Of a stretch of 34,157 nucleotides of DNA, positions 9,134-21,000 are shown piece after piece (position 1 is the first letter of the stretch; every line of letters starts with the position of its first letter). The DNA is from Steroidobacteraceae bacterium (GTDB lineage: Bacteria > Pseudomonadota > Gammaproteobacteria > Steroidobacterales > Steroidobacteraceae), in contig JAFMKA010000014.1 in assembly GCA_017853175.1 (NCBI GenBank), forward strand, positions 1 through 34,157, read 5' to 3'. A program made the position numbers and the translations under genes. Below the pieces are notes generated by a model, which saw only the letters and a list, made by a program, of their open reading frames with translations, was not told the DNA's origin and did not search any database.

Positions 9134-12100
9134 TCAGCTCCGCTCGTAGCCAAGGTTCGGCGCAAGCCAGCGCTCAGCCTCCTCCACGCTCTGCCCTTTT
9201 CGACGAGCGTAATCTTCGAGCTGATCGCGATCGATCTTGCCGATGGCGAAGTAATGGGACTCCGGATGAGCGATGTACCAACCACTCACCGCTGCCGTCG
9301 GATACATCGCGAAACTCTCGGTGAGTCGGATGCCCGTGTTGCGCTCGACGTCGAGCAGCTGCCACAACTTCCCCTTCTCGGTGTGATCCGGGCAGGCTGG
9401 ATATCCCGGCGCCGGACGGATACCGCGATACTCTTCGCGGATCAATTGCTGGTTCGTCAGTTGCTCTGCGGTGTCGTAGCCCCAAAGCTCGCGTCGCGCA
9501 CGTTCGTGGAAATGTTCCGCAGCGGCTTCGGCAAAACGATCAGCCAACGCCTTCAGCATGATGCTCGAGTAGTCGTCATGCGCCGCTTCGAAACGCGCAA
9601 CATGCTCCTCGATACCGATACCCGTGGTCACGGCAAAGGCACCGATGTAGTCACGTACACCGCTGTCGCGCGGGGCGACGTAATCGGCGAGACACTCGTG
9701 AGGCTGACCCGCCGGCTTGCCCTTCTGCTGACGAAGATGATTGAGTGTCATCAAGACTTCGCGGCGATCCTCACCGGTGTAAACCTCGATGTCATCGCCC
9801 ACCGAATTCGCCGGGAAAAAGCCGAGCACCGCGCGAACCGATAGCCAGTTTCCCGCAATGATCTGCTTCAGCATACGACGTGCATCGGCGTAGAGATTAC
9901 TCGCCGCTTCGCCGACGATCGGGTCGGTGAGGATGTCCGGAAACTTGCCCGCGAACTCCCAGGCATTGAAGAACGGCATCCAGTCGATGTAATCGAGCAG
10001 ATCGGTCAGCGGATAGTCTTCGAAGACTTGTACGCCGGGGCGCAACGGCGCGACCGGTCGATAGGCCTGCCAATCGATGCGTCGACGGTTTGCACGCGCG
10101 GCAGAGAGATTAGCCTCAGGCTGCTTCACCGTCTTGCCGGCATGCTGCTCACGTCGACGCTCGTGCTCTTCGGCGATCTTCGCGGCGAATGCGGGCTTCG
10201 ACGTCGGCGTCACCAGAGACTGGCACACGCCGACGGCACGCGAGGCGTCTTTCACATACACCACAGGCTCGCGGTATTGAGGTGCGATTTTTACCGATGT
10301 GTGCGCGGGCGAAGTGGTCGCCCCACCGATCAGCAGTGGCACCGAAAACCCTTGTCGCTGCATCTCGCGCGCGACGTGCACCATTTCATCGAGCGATGGC
10401 GTGATCAAACCCGACAGTCCGATGAGCGCGGCATTCTCGCGCCGCGCGACATCGAGGATACGTTCCGCGGGCACCATCACACCGAGATCGATCACCTCGA
10501 AATTGTTGCACTGCAGCACTACGCCGACGATGTTCTTACCGATGTCGTGCACATCACCTTTAACGGTGGCGAGTACGATCTTGCCGTTGCTGCGCGCGGC
10601 ACCCGACTTCTCGCGCTCGATGAACGGCACGAGATGCGCCACGGCCTTTTTCATCACTCGTGCGCTTTTGACCACCTGCGGCAAGAACATCTTGCCGGCG
10701 CCGAACAAATCACCGACGACGTTCATCCCGTCCATCAGCGGACCTTCGATCACCTTGATCGGATGATCGGCCTCGAGTCGGGCGGCCTCCGTGTCCTCGA
10801 CGATGAACTCGTCGAGTCCTTTGACGAGCGCGTGCTCGAGCCGTTTCGATACGGGTAGCGAACGCCATTCGAGATCGGCTTCGCGCTTGGTACCCGCCTC
10901 ACCCTTGTAGCGCCCCGCGATCGCGAGCAGGCGCTCCGTAGCATCCTGACGACGATTGAGAATCACGTCTTCGACGGCTTCACGCAGCTCGGGCTGGATA
11001 TCGGCATAGATCGCGAGTTGTCCCGCGTTGACGATACCCATATCCATGCCGGCGCGGATGGCGTGATAGAGAAATACGCTGTGCATCGCCTCGCGCACCG
11101 GGTCATTACCCCGGAACGAAAACGAAACGTTGCTGACGCCGCCGCTCACCATGGCATGCGGCAGACGCTCTTTGATCAGCCGCGTCGCTTCGATGAAATC
11201 GACGCCGTAGTTCGAGTGTTCTTCGATGCCCGTGGCGACGGCAAAAATATTCGGATCGAAAATAATATCTTCGGGCGGGAAACCGACTTTCTTGGTCAGC
11301 ACTTCGTACGAACGCGAGCAGATCGCCACCTTCCGTTCGATACTGTCGGCTTGACCTTGTTCATCGAACGCCATGACGACTACCGCAGCGCCGTAGGCCC
11401 GCACTTTTTTCGCCTGCTCGATGAACGCCGCCTCGCCTTCCTTCAAGCTGATCGAGTTGACGATAGCCTTACCTTGCACACACTTTAGACCGGCCTCGAT
11501 GACCGTCCACTTCGAGGAGTCGATCATCACGGGCACGCGAGCGATATCCGGCTCGGAGGCGACGAGGTTGAGGAAGCGGACCATCGCCGCCTCGGAGTCG
11601 AGCATGCCCTCATCCATATTCACGTCAATGATCTGCGCGCCCGCGACGACCTGCTGCCTCGCAATATCGACAGCCGCCGCGTAATCATTGGCCTCGATGA
11701 GTTTGCGGAACTTGGCTGAGCCCGTGACGTTGGTACGTTCGCCGACGTTCACGAACAAGGTCTCCTCACTGATGTTGAGCGGCTCGAGGCCCGATAGGCG
11801 ACACTTCACCTCCACCTTTGCACGCTGGCGCGGTTTCACTCCCCGCACAGCTTCGGCGATGAGCCGAATATGATCGGGCGTCGTACCGCAGCACCCACCG
11901 ACGATGTTCAGTAACCCCGACTGCGCAAACTCCGCAAGAATCGCAGCGGTTTCCTCCGGCGTTTCATCGTATTCGCCGAAAGCGTTGGGCAAGCCCGCAT
12001 TCGGATAGGCGCACACATATCGATCAGAGATTCTCGAAAGTTCGGCGATGTACGGCCGCATGTCCGAAGCGCCGAGCGCGCAATTGAGGCCAATGGCGAA

Positions 12101-12940
12101 GAGCTCGCCGTGACGCACGGAGTTCCAGAAGGCCTCGGTGGTCTGACCCGAGAGCGTACGCCCCGACGCGTCGGTGATCGTGCCCGACACCATCACGGGA
12201 AGATCGATACCAAGCTCCGCTTGGACCTGTCTCACGGCGAAAAGCGCCGCTTTGGCGTTCAGGGTATCGAACACGGTTTCGATCAGCAGAATATCGGCTC
12301 CGCCTTGTACGAGCGATCGCGCAGCCTCTGCGTAGGCGATGACGAGCTGATCGAAGTTGACGTTGCGAGCGCCGGGGTCGTTAACGTCGGGCGAAATCGA
12401 GGCCGTGCGATTCGTCGGCCCGAGTGTTCCGGCAACGAAACGCGGCGAACCCGTTGCCGAGGCGACCTCGTCCGCGATCTCACGCGCAATGCGTGCGGCC
12501 CGGTAGTTGAGTTCGGGAACCAATGCTTCCATGCCGTAGTCGGCCTGCGCGACAGTGGTCGAGTTGAAGGTGTTGGTCTCGACGATGTCGGCACCAGCCT
12601 CGAAGTAGGCGCGGTGGATGCCACCCACGATTTCCGGCTGGGTCAGCGTCAGTAGATCGTTATTGCCACGAATATCACGACCATAGTCTCGAAATCGATC
12701 GCCGCGGTAACCACTTTCATCGAGCTTATGTCGCTGAATCATCGTGCCCATCGCACCGTCGATGACCAGAATGCGCTCCTCGATCAGCTCCCGCAGTTTA
12801 CGAAGGCGCTTCTCACGAGCTTTCACGTCGACGGGCACCACCGAATAGGGTGAAGCCTTCGCACTCACGACCCGCTGATCTAGCGACTGCGCAGAACACC
12901 CATGCGATAGGTGCGGCAGATGCGTCGGACAACAACTCAT
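9134..12940 (-). CDS. metH: cobalamin-dependent methionine synthase
   Basis: Transfers a methyl group from 5-methyltetrahydrofolate to homocysteine through cob(I)alamin. All four modules are present: homocysteine domain with Zn ligands Cys287 (LNCALG) and Cys350/351 (GGCCGTTP), pterin domain beginning near [12 protein letters not shown], cobalamin domain with DVHDIG (axial His798), and a C-terminal SAM-binding reactivation domain with [15 protein letters not shown] at 12940 gives 1268 residues, with GGAG about 9 bases upstream and only 2 bases after the metF stop. It adds a Cys/His-rich stretch of about 38 residues not expected from E. coli MetH. A GTG at 12826 would give a conventional N-terminus. 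In operon with metF and the ArsR-type gene upstream. Confidence 0.95.
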   Translation of the reverse strand: MSCCPTHLPHLSHGCSAQSLDQRVVSAKASPYSVVPVDVKAREKRLRKLRELIEERILVIDGAMGTMIQRHKLDESGYRGDRFRDYGRDIRGNNDLLTLTQPEIVGGIHRAYFEAGADIVETNTFNSTTVAQADYGMEALVPELNYRAARIAREIADEVASATGSPRFVAGTLGPTNRTASISPDVNDPGARNVNFDQLVIAYAEAARSLVQGGADILLIETVFDTLNAKAALFAVRQVQAELGIDLPVMVSGTITDASGRTLSGQTTEAFWNSVRHGELFAIGLNCALGASDMRPYIAELSRISDRYVCAYPNAGLPNAFGEYDETPEETAAILAEFAQSGLLNIVGGCCGTTPDHIRLIAEAVRGVKPRQRAKVEVKCRLSGLEPLNISEETLFVNVGERTNVTGSAKFRKLIEANDYAAAVDIARQQVVAGAQIIDVNMDEGMLDSEAAMVRFLNLVASEPDIARVPVMIDSSKWTVIEAGLKCVQGKAIVNSISLKEGEAAFIEQAKKVRAYGAAVVVMAFDEQGQADSIERKVAICSRSYEVLTKKVGFPPEDIIFDPNIFAVATGIEEHSNYGVDFIEATRLIKERLPHAMVSGGVSNVSFSFRGNDPVREAMHSVFLYHAIRAGMDMGIVNAGQLAIYADIQPELREAVEDVILNRRQDATERLLAIAGRYKGEAGTKREADLEWRSLPVSKRLEHALVKGLDEFIVEDTEAARLEADHPIKVIEGPLMDGMNVVGDLFGAGKMFLPQVVKSARVMKKAVAHLVPFIEREKSGAARSNGKIVLATVKGDVHDIGKNIVGVVLQCNNFEVIDLGVMVPAERILDVARRENAALIGLSGLITPSLDEMVHVAREMQRQGFSVPLLIGGATTSPAHTSVKIAPQYREPVVYVKDASRAVGVCQSLVTPTSKPAFAAKIAEEHERRREQHAGKTVKQPEANLSAARANRRRIDWQAYRPVAPLRPGVQVFEDYPLTDLLDYIDWMPFFNAWEFAGKFPDILTDPIVGEAASNLYADARRMLKQIIAGNWLSVRAVLGFFPANSVGDDIEVYTGEDRREVLMTLNHLRQQKGKPAGQPHECLADYVAPRDSGVRDYIGAFAVTTGIGIEEHVARFEAAHDDYSSIMLKALADRFAEAAAEHFHERARRELWGYDTAEQLTNQQLIREEYRGIRPAPGYPACPDHTEKGKLWQLLDVERNTGIRLTESFAMYPTAAVSGWYIAHPESHYFAIGKIDRDQLEDYARRKGQSVEEAERWLAPNLGYERS

Positions 12941-12942
12941 GG

Positions 12943-13839
<897 letters not shown>

Positions 13840-14826
13840 TCAGCCGCGAACGACAGCGGACTGAGAGGCGGAGGTGTTGGCGGCACTTCGTGCGGCGCGC
13901 ACACGACCCCGCGCGATGAGAACGTGACGGCCTTCGGCCTCGACAGGCGCAATGGACAAGCAGTCGATGCCACAGTCGGCCAGTAACGCTCGCAGACGCA
14001 GCGGCGGCGAGCCCTGCTCCTCGAGCAAGTCGTACGGGACGACGCACCAGAGCACGCCGGCATCGCCGAGTCGCGCCCGCGCGCGCTGCAAAAGCGCGGG
14101 GAGTTGATCGACCTCGCGTAGTTCGTCGGGTAACGGCGCTTCGAGACACACATCAAAGATTCCGCCGGTTCGAACCTCGCCGCTCGTCAGCACCTCGGCC
14201 TGAAAACCTTCAGCCTCGAGCCAAGACTGCAACACGTTTTTTTCGGGCTTCGAGGCTGCTCTCAGCGTGACGCGAGGCGAACCGCCAGCGGCCGCTCGGC
14301 GCTCGTCATCTTGCAGAAGCGCCTCGAGAACTTCCCGATGCTGACTTCGTACGAGCACTCGGGCTCCGGCGATATCGCGGGTGAACTCTCCCCCCATCGC
14401 GCCGCGCAAGCTACGGCCCAATCGACTCGTCACCACCCAATCGGCTGCGGAACCGCGCAAGCTCGCCCGCGCACCGGCTTCGATGGCGTGCAAACGCGCC
14501 CTCGCCTCGCGCAGGGCGGCGTCATCGGGCGCGAGTCGCGAGAGCAACAAACCGAGGAGCTCCGCGGCAAAACCCACGTCGGTCGCCGGCTGATACTCGA
14601 CGCGCTGACCGCGACGCACGCGGCGCAGCAACCCCGCCTGCGCGAGCTGCTTCAAATGTCGCGAGACATTCGGCTCGCTGTCGGAGGTAGCGGCCGCGAG
14701 TTCCGAGACGCTCGTCGGGCGATCCGCACAGAGGCGAAGCAATCGGAGACGCGCGGCATCGGCGACGGCACGAAGCGCGCGTGACATCGTTTCGGCGTCT
14801 GCCCTAGTTTCGGAATTTCTCAACAT
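13840..14826 (-). CDS. ArsR-family winged-helix regulator fused to a methyltransferase-like domain
   Basis: Residues about 14-85 form an ArsR-type winged helix (RALRAVADAARLRLLRLC; recognition helix region SEPNVSRHLKQLAQAGLLRR; wing RRGQRVEYQP). No Cys-rich ArsR/SmtB metal site is seen. The remaining 240 residues resemble a class I methyltransferase in its later strands (IFDVCLEAPLPDELREV, then GDAGVLWCVVPYDLLEEQG). However, the position of SAM motif I holds ARVLVRSQHREVLEALL rather than a GxGxG loop. ArsR-methyltransferase fusions next to metF/metH are known in proteobacteria. I infer that it controls the metF-metH operon, perhaps sensing SAM or SAH. ATG 14826 was used; ATG 14787 is an alternative that starts right at the HTH domain. 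Confidence 0.85.
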   Translation of the reverse strand: MLRNSETRADAETMSRALRAVADAARLRLLRLCADRPTSVSELAAATSDSEPNVSRHLKQLAQAGLLRRVRRGQRVEYQPATDVGFAAELLGLLLSRLAPDDAALREARARLHAIEAGARASLRGSAADWVVTSRLGRSLRGAMGGEFTRDIAGARVLVRSQHREVLEALLQDDERRAAAGGSPRVTLRAASKPEKNVLQSWLEAEGFQAEVLTSGEVRTGGIFDVCLEAPLPDELREVDQLPALLQRARARLGDAGVLWCVVPYDLLEEQGSPPLRLRALLADCGIDCLSIAPVEAEGRHVLIARGRVRAARSAANTSASQSAVVRG

Positions 14827-14864
14827 TGCAATTATCCTACCCTCTAGACGGCCACGCTCACAAA

Positions 14865-14895
14865 AGTTACATTCGCAACAGTTTCACTTGTAACT
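14865..14895. promoter_or_regulatory. inverted repeat, candidate operator between the arsR-type gene and hppD
   Basis: AGTTACA (14865-14871) and its exact complement TGTAACT (14889-14895) are separated by 17 bases. The repeat lies in the 81-base divergent region and ends 12 bases before the hppD ATG, so a bound protein could block hppD expression. The MarR protein at 17591 is a possible binder. Its arms also weakly resemble -35/-10 boxes, so chance cannot be excluded. Confidence 0.4.
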
Positions 14896-14907
14896 AAAGG
14901 CGAGACC

Positions 14908-15993
14908 ATGAACGCGGTATTGAAGGACGCACCCCACGCCAATCCGATGGGGCTCGATGGCTTCGAATTTGTCGAGTTCGCCTCGCCCGACCCCGCCCTG
15001 CTCGATCCGGTCTTCAAGTCCCTCGGATTCGAGCCCGTGGCCCACCATCGCTCGAAGGACGTCACCCTGTACCGTCAGGGCGCCATCAATTTCATCGTCA
15101 ACCGCGAAAAGCGCAGTCAGGCGGGCTACTTCGCCGAGGAACACGGGCCTGGCGCCTGTGGCATGGCGTTCAGAGTCCGCGACGCGCAGAAGGCCTACGC
15201 CCGGGCGCTCGAACTGGGCGCGCAGCCGATCGACCTGCCGACCGGCCCCATGGAGTTGCGCCTGCCTGCCATCCGCGCGATCGGCGGCGCCGCCTTGTAT
15301 CTCATCGATCGATACAACGAAGGTGCGAGCATCTACGACATCGATTTCGAGTGGCTCCCGGGGATCGAGCGACATCCGCGAGGGGTGGGCCTACAGCTGA
15401 TCGATCATTTGACGCATAACGTCTATCGCGGACGCATGGCGCATTGGGCCGCGTTTTACGAACGCCTGTTTAATTTTCGCGAGATCCGTCACTTCGACAT
15501 CCACGGACAGCACACCGGTCTTCAGTCTCGGGCGATGACAGCCCCGGATGACAAGATCCGCATTCCGCTCAACGAAGAAGGCGGCCAGGGCGGCGGACAA
15601 ATCGAAGAATATTTGTTGCGCTTCAATGGCGAAGGCATCCAACACATCGCCCTCTCGACGACAGACCTCTGCGCCACCGTCGATGCCCTGCGCACGCGCG
15701 GCGTGCCGCTCATGACGGCGCCACCCGAAACCTACTACGAGATGCTCGAGGAGCGATTGCCCGGTCACGGTCAACCCACTGCGGCTCTGCAGCAGCGCGG
15801 CATCTTGCTCGACGGCACGACGAGCGGCGAACGGAGACTGCTGTTGCAGATCTTCTCGGAGTGCCTCATCGGACCGGTGTTCTTCGAATTCATCCAGCGA
15901 AAAGGCGACGAAGGCTTCGGCGAAGGCAACTTCAAGGCGCTATTTGAATCTCTCGAGCGCGATCAGATGCGGCGCGGAGTACTCAAGCGATGA
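14908..15993 (+). CDS. hppD: 4-hydroxyphenylpyruvate dioxygenase
   Basis: Converts 4-hydroxyphenylpyruvate to homogentisate, the second step of tyrosine breakdown. 361 residues, the bacterial length, built of two VOC-type halves. The non-haem Fe(II) triad is visible in the C-terminal half: His167 (IDHLTHNV), His246 (GIQHIALST) and Glu327 ([10 protein letters not shown]). Spacing matches the Pseudomonas enzyme. The C-terminal [18 protein letters not shown] segment is also typical. AAGG lies 7 bases upstream of ATG 14908. The stop overlaps the next gene (ATGA), so it heads an operon with a VOC protein and a fumarylacetoacetase-like hydrolase. Confidence 0.95.
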   Translation: MNAVLKDAPHANPMGLDGFEFVEFASPDPALLDPVFKSLGFEPVAHHRSKDVTLYRQGAINFIVNREKRSQAGYFAEEHGPGACGMAFRVRDAQKAYARALELGAQPIDLPTGPMELRLPAIRAIGGAALYLIDRYNEGASIYDIDFEWLPGIERHPRGVGLQLIDHLTHNVYRGRMAHWAAFYERLFNFREIRHFDIHGQHTGLQSRAMTAPDDKIRIPLNEEGGQGGGQIEEYLLRFNGEGIQHIALSTTDLCATVDALRTRGVPLMTAPPETYYEMLEERLPGHGQPTAALQQRGILLDGTTSGERRLLLQIFSECLIGPVFFEFIQRKGDEGFGEGNFKALFESLERDQMRRGVLKR

Positions 15994-16544
15994 GTCTGAT
16001 CAAGAAAATCCACCATGTCGCGTATCGATGTCGCGATGCGAAGGAAACCGTCGAGTTCTATCGCGACGTGCTCGGCATGGCCTTCACGACCGCCTTTGCC
16101 GAAGATCGCGTCCCCTCGACTCACGAGCCTGATCCGTACATGCACGTCTTCCTCGACGCAGGAATGGGCAATGTGCTCGCCTTCTTCGAACTCCCGACAC
16201 GCGACCCGATGGGTCACGATCCGAATACACCGAGTTGGGTGCAGCACATCGCCTTCGAAGTCGAAGATCTCGCCACGCTCGAGAGCACGCGCCGAAAACT
16301 CGTCGAACGAGACATCGAAGTCGTGGGCCCGACCGATCACGGTCTCTTCAAATCGATCTATTTCTTTGACCCGAACGGCCATCGCCTCGAGCTCACCGTG
16401 AACACCGGCACCCCGGAGCAGGAGCGTCGCGCTCGCGAAGTCGCGCCCGCCATGCTCGAAGAATGGAGTCGTACGAAGCGCGCGCCTCGACACGCCGCCT
16501 GGCTGCACGCAGCGGAATTCGCTGCCGAGGAAAAGCCCCTATGA
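15990..16544 (+). CDS. VOC-superfamily (glyoxalase/dioxygenase-fold) protein in the tyrosine-catabolism operon
   Basis: 184 residues, one vicinal-oxygen-chelate module pair. Four candidate metal ligands can be aligned with E. coli glyoxalase I: His9 (HHVAYRC), Glu67 (AFFELP), His86 (VQHIAFEV) and Glu134 (RLELTV). The spacings (58, 19, 48) are close to those of glyoxalase I (51, 18, 48). The C-terminal 45 residues are an extra tail. ATG 15990 overlaps the hppD stop and its own stop overlaps the FAH start, so all three are translationally coupled. That implies a role in homogentisate or maleylacetoacetate turnover, but no activity can be assigned. Alternatives are a detoxifying glyoxalase-type enzyme or a dioxygenase. 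Confidence 0.85.
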   Translation: MSLIKKIHHVAYRCRDAKETVEFYRDVLGMAFTTAFAEDRVPSTHEPDPYMHVFLDAGMGNVLAFFELPTRDPMGHDPNTPSWVQHIAFEVEDLATLESTRRKLVERDIEVVGPTDHGLFKSIYFFDPNGHRLELTVNTGTPEQERRAREVAPAMLEEWSRTKRAPRHAAWLHAAEFAAEEKPL

Positions 16545-17548
16545 AACTCGCCACGTTACGCAGCGCTGATGCGCGTCATCGCGATGGGCATCTGATCGTC
16601 GTCTCCAAAGATCTCTCGCGTATGTTGTCTGCGGAGACCGTAGCGCCGACCTTGCAAGCCGCGCTCGACGACTGGGCGCGTCTCGAGACTCCGCTGCGAG
16701 CGCTCGCGGCGCGACTCGAATCAGGCGAAGGTCGGGCGTTCGACCCGCGGGACTGCCTATCGCCCTTGCCGCGCGCCTATCAGTGGGCAGATGGCTCGGC
16801 GTACGTGAACCATGTCGAACTGGTCCGCAAAGCGCGCAATGCGCCGATGCCCGCGTCGTTCTGGACCGATCCGCTCATGTATCAGGGCGGCTCCGACACG
16901 TTTCTCGCACCCACGGGCGCCATTCCCCTCGCCGATGCCTCCTGGGGCTTGGATTTCGAAGCGGAGGTGGCCGTCGTGACGGACGATGTCGCACGCGGTG
17001 CATCACCTGCTGAGGCCGCCACCCGCATTCGACTCGTGATGCTCGTGAATGACGTGTCACTGCGTAATCTCATTCCCGACGAACTCGCCAAGGGCTTCGG
17101 GTTCTTCCAGTCGAAGCCCTCGAGCGCCTTCTCCCCCGTGGCGGTGACGCCCGACGAACTGGGGCAGTATTGGGACGGTGGCCGGCTGCATCGCCCGCTC
17201 GTCGTCGACTACAACGGCACCGCTTTTGGTCGCGCAAATTCCGGAATCGATATGACCTTCGATTTCCCGACGCTCATTGCGCATGCCGCAAAAACTCGCT
17301 CCCTCGCCTCCGGCACCATCATCGGCTCCGGCACCGTCTCCAATCGCGGCGCTGACGGCGGGCCAGGTCGCCCGGTCGCCGACGGCGGCGTCGGCTATTC
17401 GTGCATCGCCGAACAGCGCACCGTCGAAACGCTCACCCAAGGCGCACCCCGAACGCCGTTTATGAGCTCCGGTGATCGAATCCGGATCGAGATGCGTGAT
17501 GACGTCGGGCGCTCGATCTTCGGTGCCATCGATCAGCAAGTGAGCTGA
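16541..17548 (+). CDS. fumarylacetoacetate hydrolase family protein (probable fumarylacetoacetase)
   Basis: Probably splits fumarylacetoacetate into fumarate and acetoacetate, the last step of tyrosine breakdown. 335 residues, matching the short bacterial FAH type. The run AYQWADGSAYVNHVELVRKARN (about 79-100), the metal-binding FEAEVAVV (Glu140, Glu142) and later SGTVSNRG near the C-terminal third are characteristic. ATG 16541 forms an ATGA overlap with the VOC gene; a further upstream ATG at 16463 would run through that gene and is rejected. Substrate is inferred from hppD in the same operon; related FAH-fold enzymes act on other 3-keto acids. Confidence 0.88.
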   Translation: MKLATLRSADARHRDGHLIVVSKDLSRMLSAETVAPTLQAALDDWARLETPLRALAARLESGEGRAFDPRDCLSPLPRAYQWADGSAYVNHVELVRKARNAPMPASFWTDPLMYQGGSDTFLAPTGAIPLADASWGLDFEAEVAVVTDDVARGASPAEAATRIRLVMLVNDVSLRNLIPDELAKGFGFFQSKPSSAFSPVAVTPDELGQYWDGGRLHRPLVVDYNGTAFGRANSGIDMTFDFPTLIAHAAKTRSLASGTIIGSGTVSNRGADGGPGRPVADGGVGYSCIAEQRTVETLTQGAPRTPFMSSGDRIRIEMRDDVGRSIFGAIDQQVS

Positions 17549-17590
17549 AGGTCGAGCTCGATCGCCTACTTCACCCGCGACAGCCGAAAA

Positions 17591-18049
17591 ATGAACGACA
17601 CGCCACGCCTGCAACTCGATCGCTTCTTGCCGTACAGACTGTCGGTGCTGAGCAACCTCGTCAGCTCAGCGATCGCGGGCAGTTACTCCTCGCGATTCGG
17701 CATCAGCATTCCGGAATGGCGCGTCATGGCAGTGCTCGCGATGCAACCGGAACTGTCGGCCGCCCAGGTGGCGGAGCGCACAGCCATGGATAAAGTCGCC
17801 GTCAGCCGCGCGGTATCGAGCCTCCTCGAAAAAGGGAGTATCGAACGCAGCGTCTCGCCCGGCGATCGACGTCGATCGATTCTCAAGCTTTCAGACGAGG
17901 GCGCTCGCATTTATCGCGAAGTCGTTCCGCTTGCACTGCGACACGAGCAATCTTTGCTCGACGTGCTCGATGCCGCCGACCGCGATGCACTCGAGCGTAT
18001 TCTCGACACCTTGCTCGGGCGCGCTCGCGCACTCGGCGATCACACTTGA
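17591..18049 (+). CDS. MarR-family transcriptional regulator
   Basis: 152 residues with a MarR winged helix: FGISIPEWRVMAVLAMQPELSAAQVAERTAMDKVAVSRAVSSLLEKGSIERS (about 37-88) with the wing PGDRRRSILKLSDEG (about 90-104), flanked by dimerisation helices. MarR proteins usually repress an adjacent catabolic operon and are released by a pathway aromatic compound. Here it follows the hppD-VOC-FAH genes by 42 bases on the same strand, so it probably controls them, with homogentisate or a hydroxyphenyl acid as plausible effector. That is inference. glutamate dehydrogenase begins 25 bases downstream, so it may be co-transcribed. Confidence 0.9.
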   Translation: MNDTPRLQLDRFLPYRLSVLSNLVSSAIAGSYSSRFGISIPEWRVMAVLAMQPELSAAQVAERTAMDKVAVSRAVSSLLEKGSIERSVSPGDRRRSILKLSDEGARIYREVVPLALRHEQSLLDVLDAADRDALERILDTLLGRARALGDHT

Positions 18050-18074
18050 CCGATCCCAGGAGATCTGAAAAATC

Positions 18075-21000
18075 ATGCTGAGCCGAATTCCGCGAAGAAG
18101 AATTGCTCTCATCGATCAAATCACGCGCGCGACACGTCGGCTGCGTGGCGCGCCACCTGCGGCTCTGCTGCGTGATTACTTCCGCGGCGTCGGTGAAGAA
18201 GACCTCGCGGCCCGAGATCCGCGCACGCTCGCGATGCTGGCGATCACCCATCACGAGCTTGCCCGTCGCCGTCGACCGGGCGAGACACTCGTCAAGGCGT
18301 TTTCGCCCGAGTCGGATGATCCGATCGGAGATCGCCACAGCTACGCGCTGATCGTGACGGACGATCGACCCTTCCTGGTTGATTCCATCAGCCTTGCCTT
18401 CAGCTCAGCGAGCGTCGGCGTGCAGATGCTGATCCATCCGGTGCTGCAGACGTCACGTCGAAGCGATGGTCTACTGCAGCGCGCCACCCTCGCGAACGGC
18501 ACATCGGCAAGCGGTCGCGAATCGTGGCAGCTTTATGAAATCGATCGTCAATTTGGCGACTCGCGCCTCGAGCGTATCGCAGAGTCGCTACGCGCCACCT
18601 TGCAAGACGTGCGCGTGGCCGTGGAAGACTGGCGCGCCATGCGGGCCAAAGTGCTCGGTGTGTTGGTTTCTTTGCAATCTCCGACGTCTGACCGCCAGCG
18701 CGAGACCGCCGCCATGCGGGCTGCGCGTTCGGAGACGATCGAACTACTTCGCTGGGTCGAGGGGGCGCATTTCATATTCCTCGGCTATCGATACCACGCC
18801 CTGAGGCGCGGTCGTAGCACTGATCGACTGCTACCGGTGAGTCGCAGCGGTCTCGGTCTGTTACGCCCGGGCCATGGCGATGCGCCGGCAGCCGAAACGC
18901 TGTCCGGCGCGCTCCGCGAAGCGATGCGCAACTCAGATCCCCTCCTCATCACCAAATCGCCGATCGCCTCTACGATACATCGCGCGGGGCATCTCGATCA
19001 CATCGCGGTCAAAGATTTCGACTCCCGCGGCCAAGTGCGCGGCGAGCATCGATTCGTCGGTCTTTGGACCTCCACCGCCTACTTCGCCTCGCCGACGGAA
19101 ATTCCCGTGGTTCGTCATAAGGTGACGCAGGTCATCGAGACGTTCGGGCTCGATCCGCAGAGCCACGACGGCAAAGCGGTGCTCGCGGTACTCGAGACCT
19201 GGCCTCGCGACGAACTATTTCAATCGCCGGTTCCCGTGCTCGTCTCCTTCGTGCGTGGCGTCGTTAATCTTTACGAGCGCCGCACGACCCGCCTCATGAT
19301 GAGACATGATGCGCTCGGACGATTTTGGTCGTGCATGGTCTTCGTGCCTCGCGACCGGTACACCACGGAAGTCAGGCTGCGCATCGAGCGCCTGCTGCTC
19401 GATCGATGCAGCGGCAACAACCTCGAGTCGCAAGTACAGATCGCACTATCGAACCACGCCCGTCTTCACATCACGATTCGGGGTGACGAACTTCCGAGCC
19501 GTCTCGAGGTCGCCTCGATCGAGGCCGAGGTCTCTGCGCTCGTGGCGACCTGGTCCGACAACCTCCGCGCGACGCTGCTCGACTCGATGCCGACCGCGCA
19601 AGCGATGGCCCTACTTGAGCGACATGGCTCGCGCTTCCCGCTCGCTTATCAAAGTGAGGTGACCCCCCAGGATGCGATGGGTGATCTGCAGGCCCTCGAA
19701 TCTCTCATCACGACCCCCGATCTTCCGCATTTGCGCCTGCATCGTCCTGCGGGAACGCCGAAGCACATCATTCACCTTCGTGTCGCGCGGCACGCCGAAG
19801 CACTACCGATCGCAGAGCTCGTCCCCTTGCTCGACAATTTCGGCCTGCGGATGCTGGCGGAGAGACCGTGGACACTCGCGGGCATTGAGGGCGGACCGAT
19901 CGTCTCGCTGCAGGATTTTTCGCTCGAGATTCGTGACGGCGCAGCGATCGATATTGGTCGCGATGGCGAGCGCTTGCTGCTCGCCTTGCGGCTCGTCCGC
20001 CGCGGGGAACTCGAAAGCGATGGCTTCAATCGTCTAGTGCTACTGACAGGATTGGGCGCTCATGAAGTCAACGTGCTGAGAGCCTGCTGCCGTTACTTGC
20101 TGCAAACCGGCATTCCGTTCAGTCAAAGCTATATGGAGCGCGCACTCGCCGCGCATGCCGATCTCGCCGCAGATCTTCACTCACTTTTCGAGCATCGACT
20201 TTCGCCCGAGCGTACCGGTCATCAGGGTGAGGCGCGGCTACTCTCGCGTATCGATCAACGCCTCGAGGCGATCGCGAGTGCAGATGAAGACCGCATCCTT
20301 CGCGCCTTCCTCGCCGTGATTCAGGCCATCGACCGCACCAATCATTACCAGCGCACTTCGGACGGCGCGCGCCGTCCGACGCTGGCGTTCAAACTCAACC
20401 CGCAAGCGATTCCCAACCTGCCCCTGCCGCGCCCGCGCCACGAGATCTACGTTTTCGGTCCCCAGGTCGAGGGCGTGCATCTGCGCATGGGCGATGTCGC
20501 TCGAGGCGGTATTCGATGGTCCGATCGTCGAGAAGATTTCCGGACCGAAGTGCTCGGCCTCATGAAGGCCCAGAACGTCAAGAACACGCTGATCGTCCCC
20601 GAGGGAGCGAAAGGAGGTTTCGTCCCTCGCCGTTTACCGACAGGCGGCTCGCGCGAGGCCATCCAAGCAGAGGGCGTCTCGGCCTACCGCGCCTATGTTC
20701 ATGCCTTGCTCGATGTCACCGACAACATCGTGGGCTCGAAAATCGTTCCGCCGACTGGCGTTCGTCGACGTGATGGGGACGATCCGTATCTCGTCGTGGC
20801 CGCCGATAAAGGTACGGCGACCTTCTCGGACACCGCCAACGCCATCTCGGTCGAGCGCGGCTTCTGGCTCGGCGATGCGTTCGCCTCGGGCGGCTCTGCC
20901 GGCTATGACCACAAAAAAATGGGTATCACGGCACGAGGTGCTTGGGAGTGCGTGAAACGACACTTCCGCGAGCTCGGCACGGATATCCAGTCTCAGCCGT

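Noticed and set aside
10028-10858. 276-residue plus-strand frame opposite metH
   Set aside because: High-GC antisense shadow; sequence is His/Arg-rich without domain character and metH is intact on the other strand.
12826-12942. SAH or SAM riboswitch between metF and metH
   Set aside because: I looked for the conserved SAH and SAM aptamer blocks on the minus strand and did not find them.
17552-17561. Palindrome TCGAGCTCGA before the MarR gene as operator
   Set aside because: Short self-complementary words of this kind are frequent in this GC- and CGATCG-rich sequence; nothing else supports a site here.
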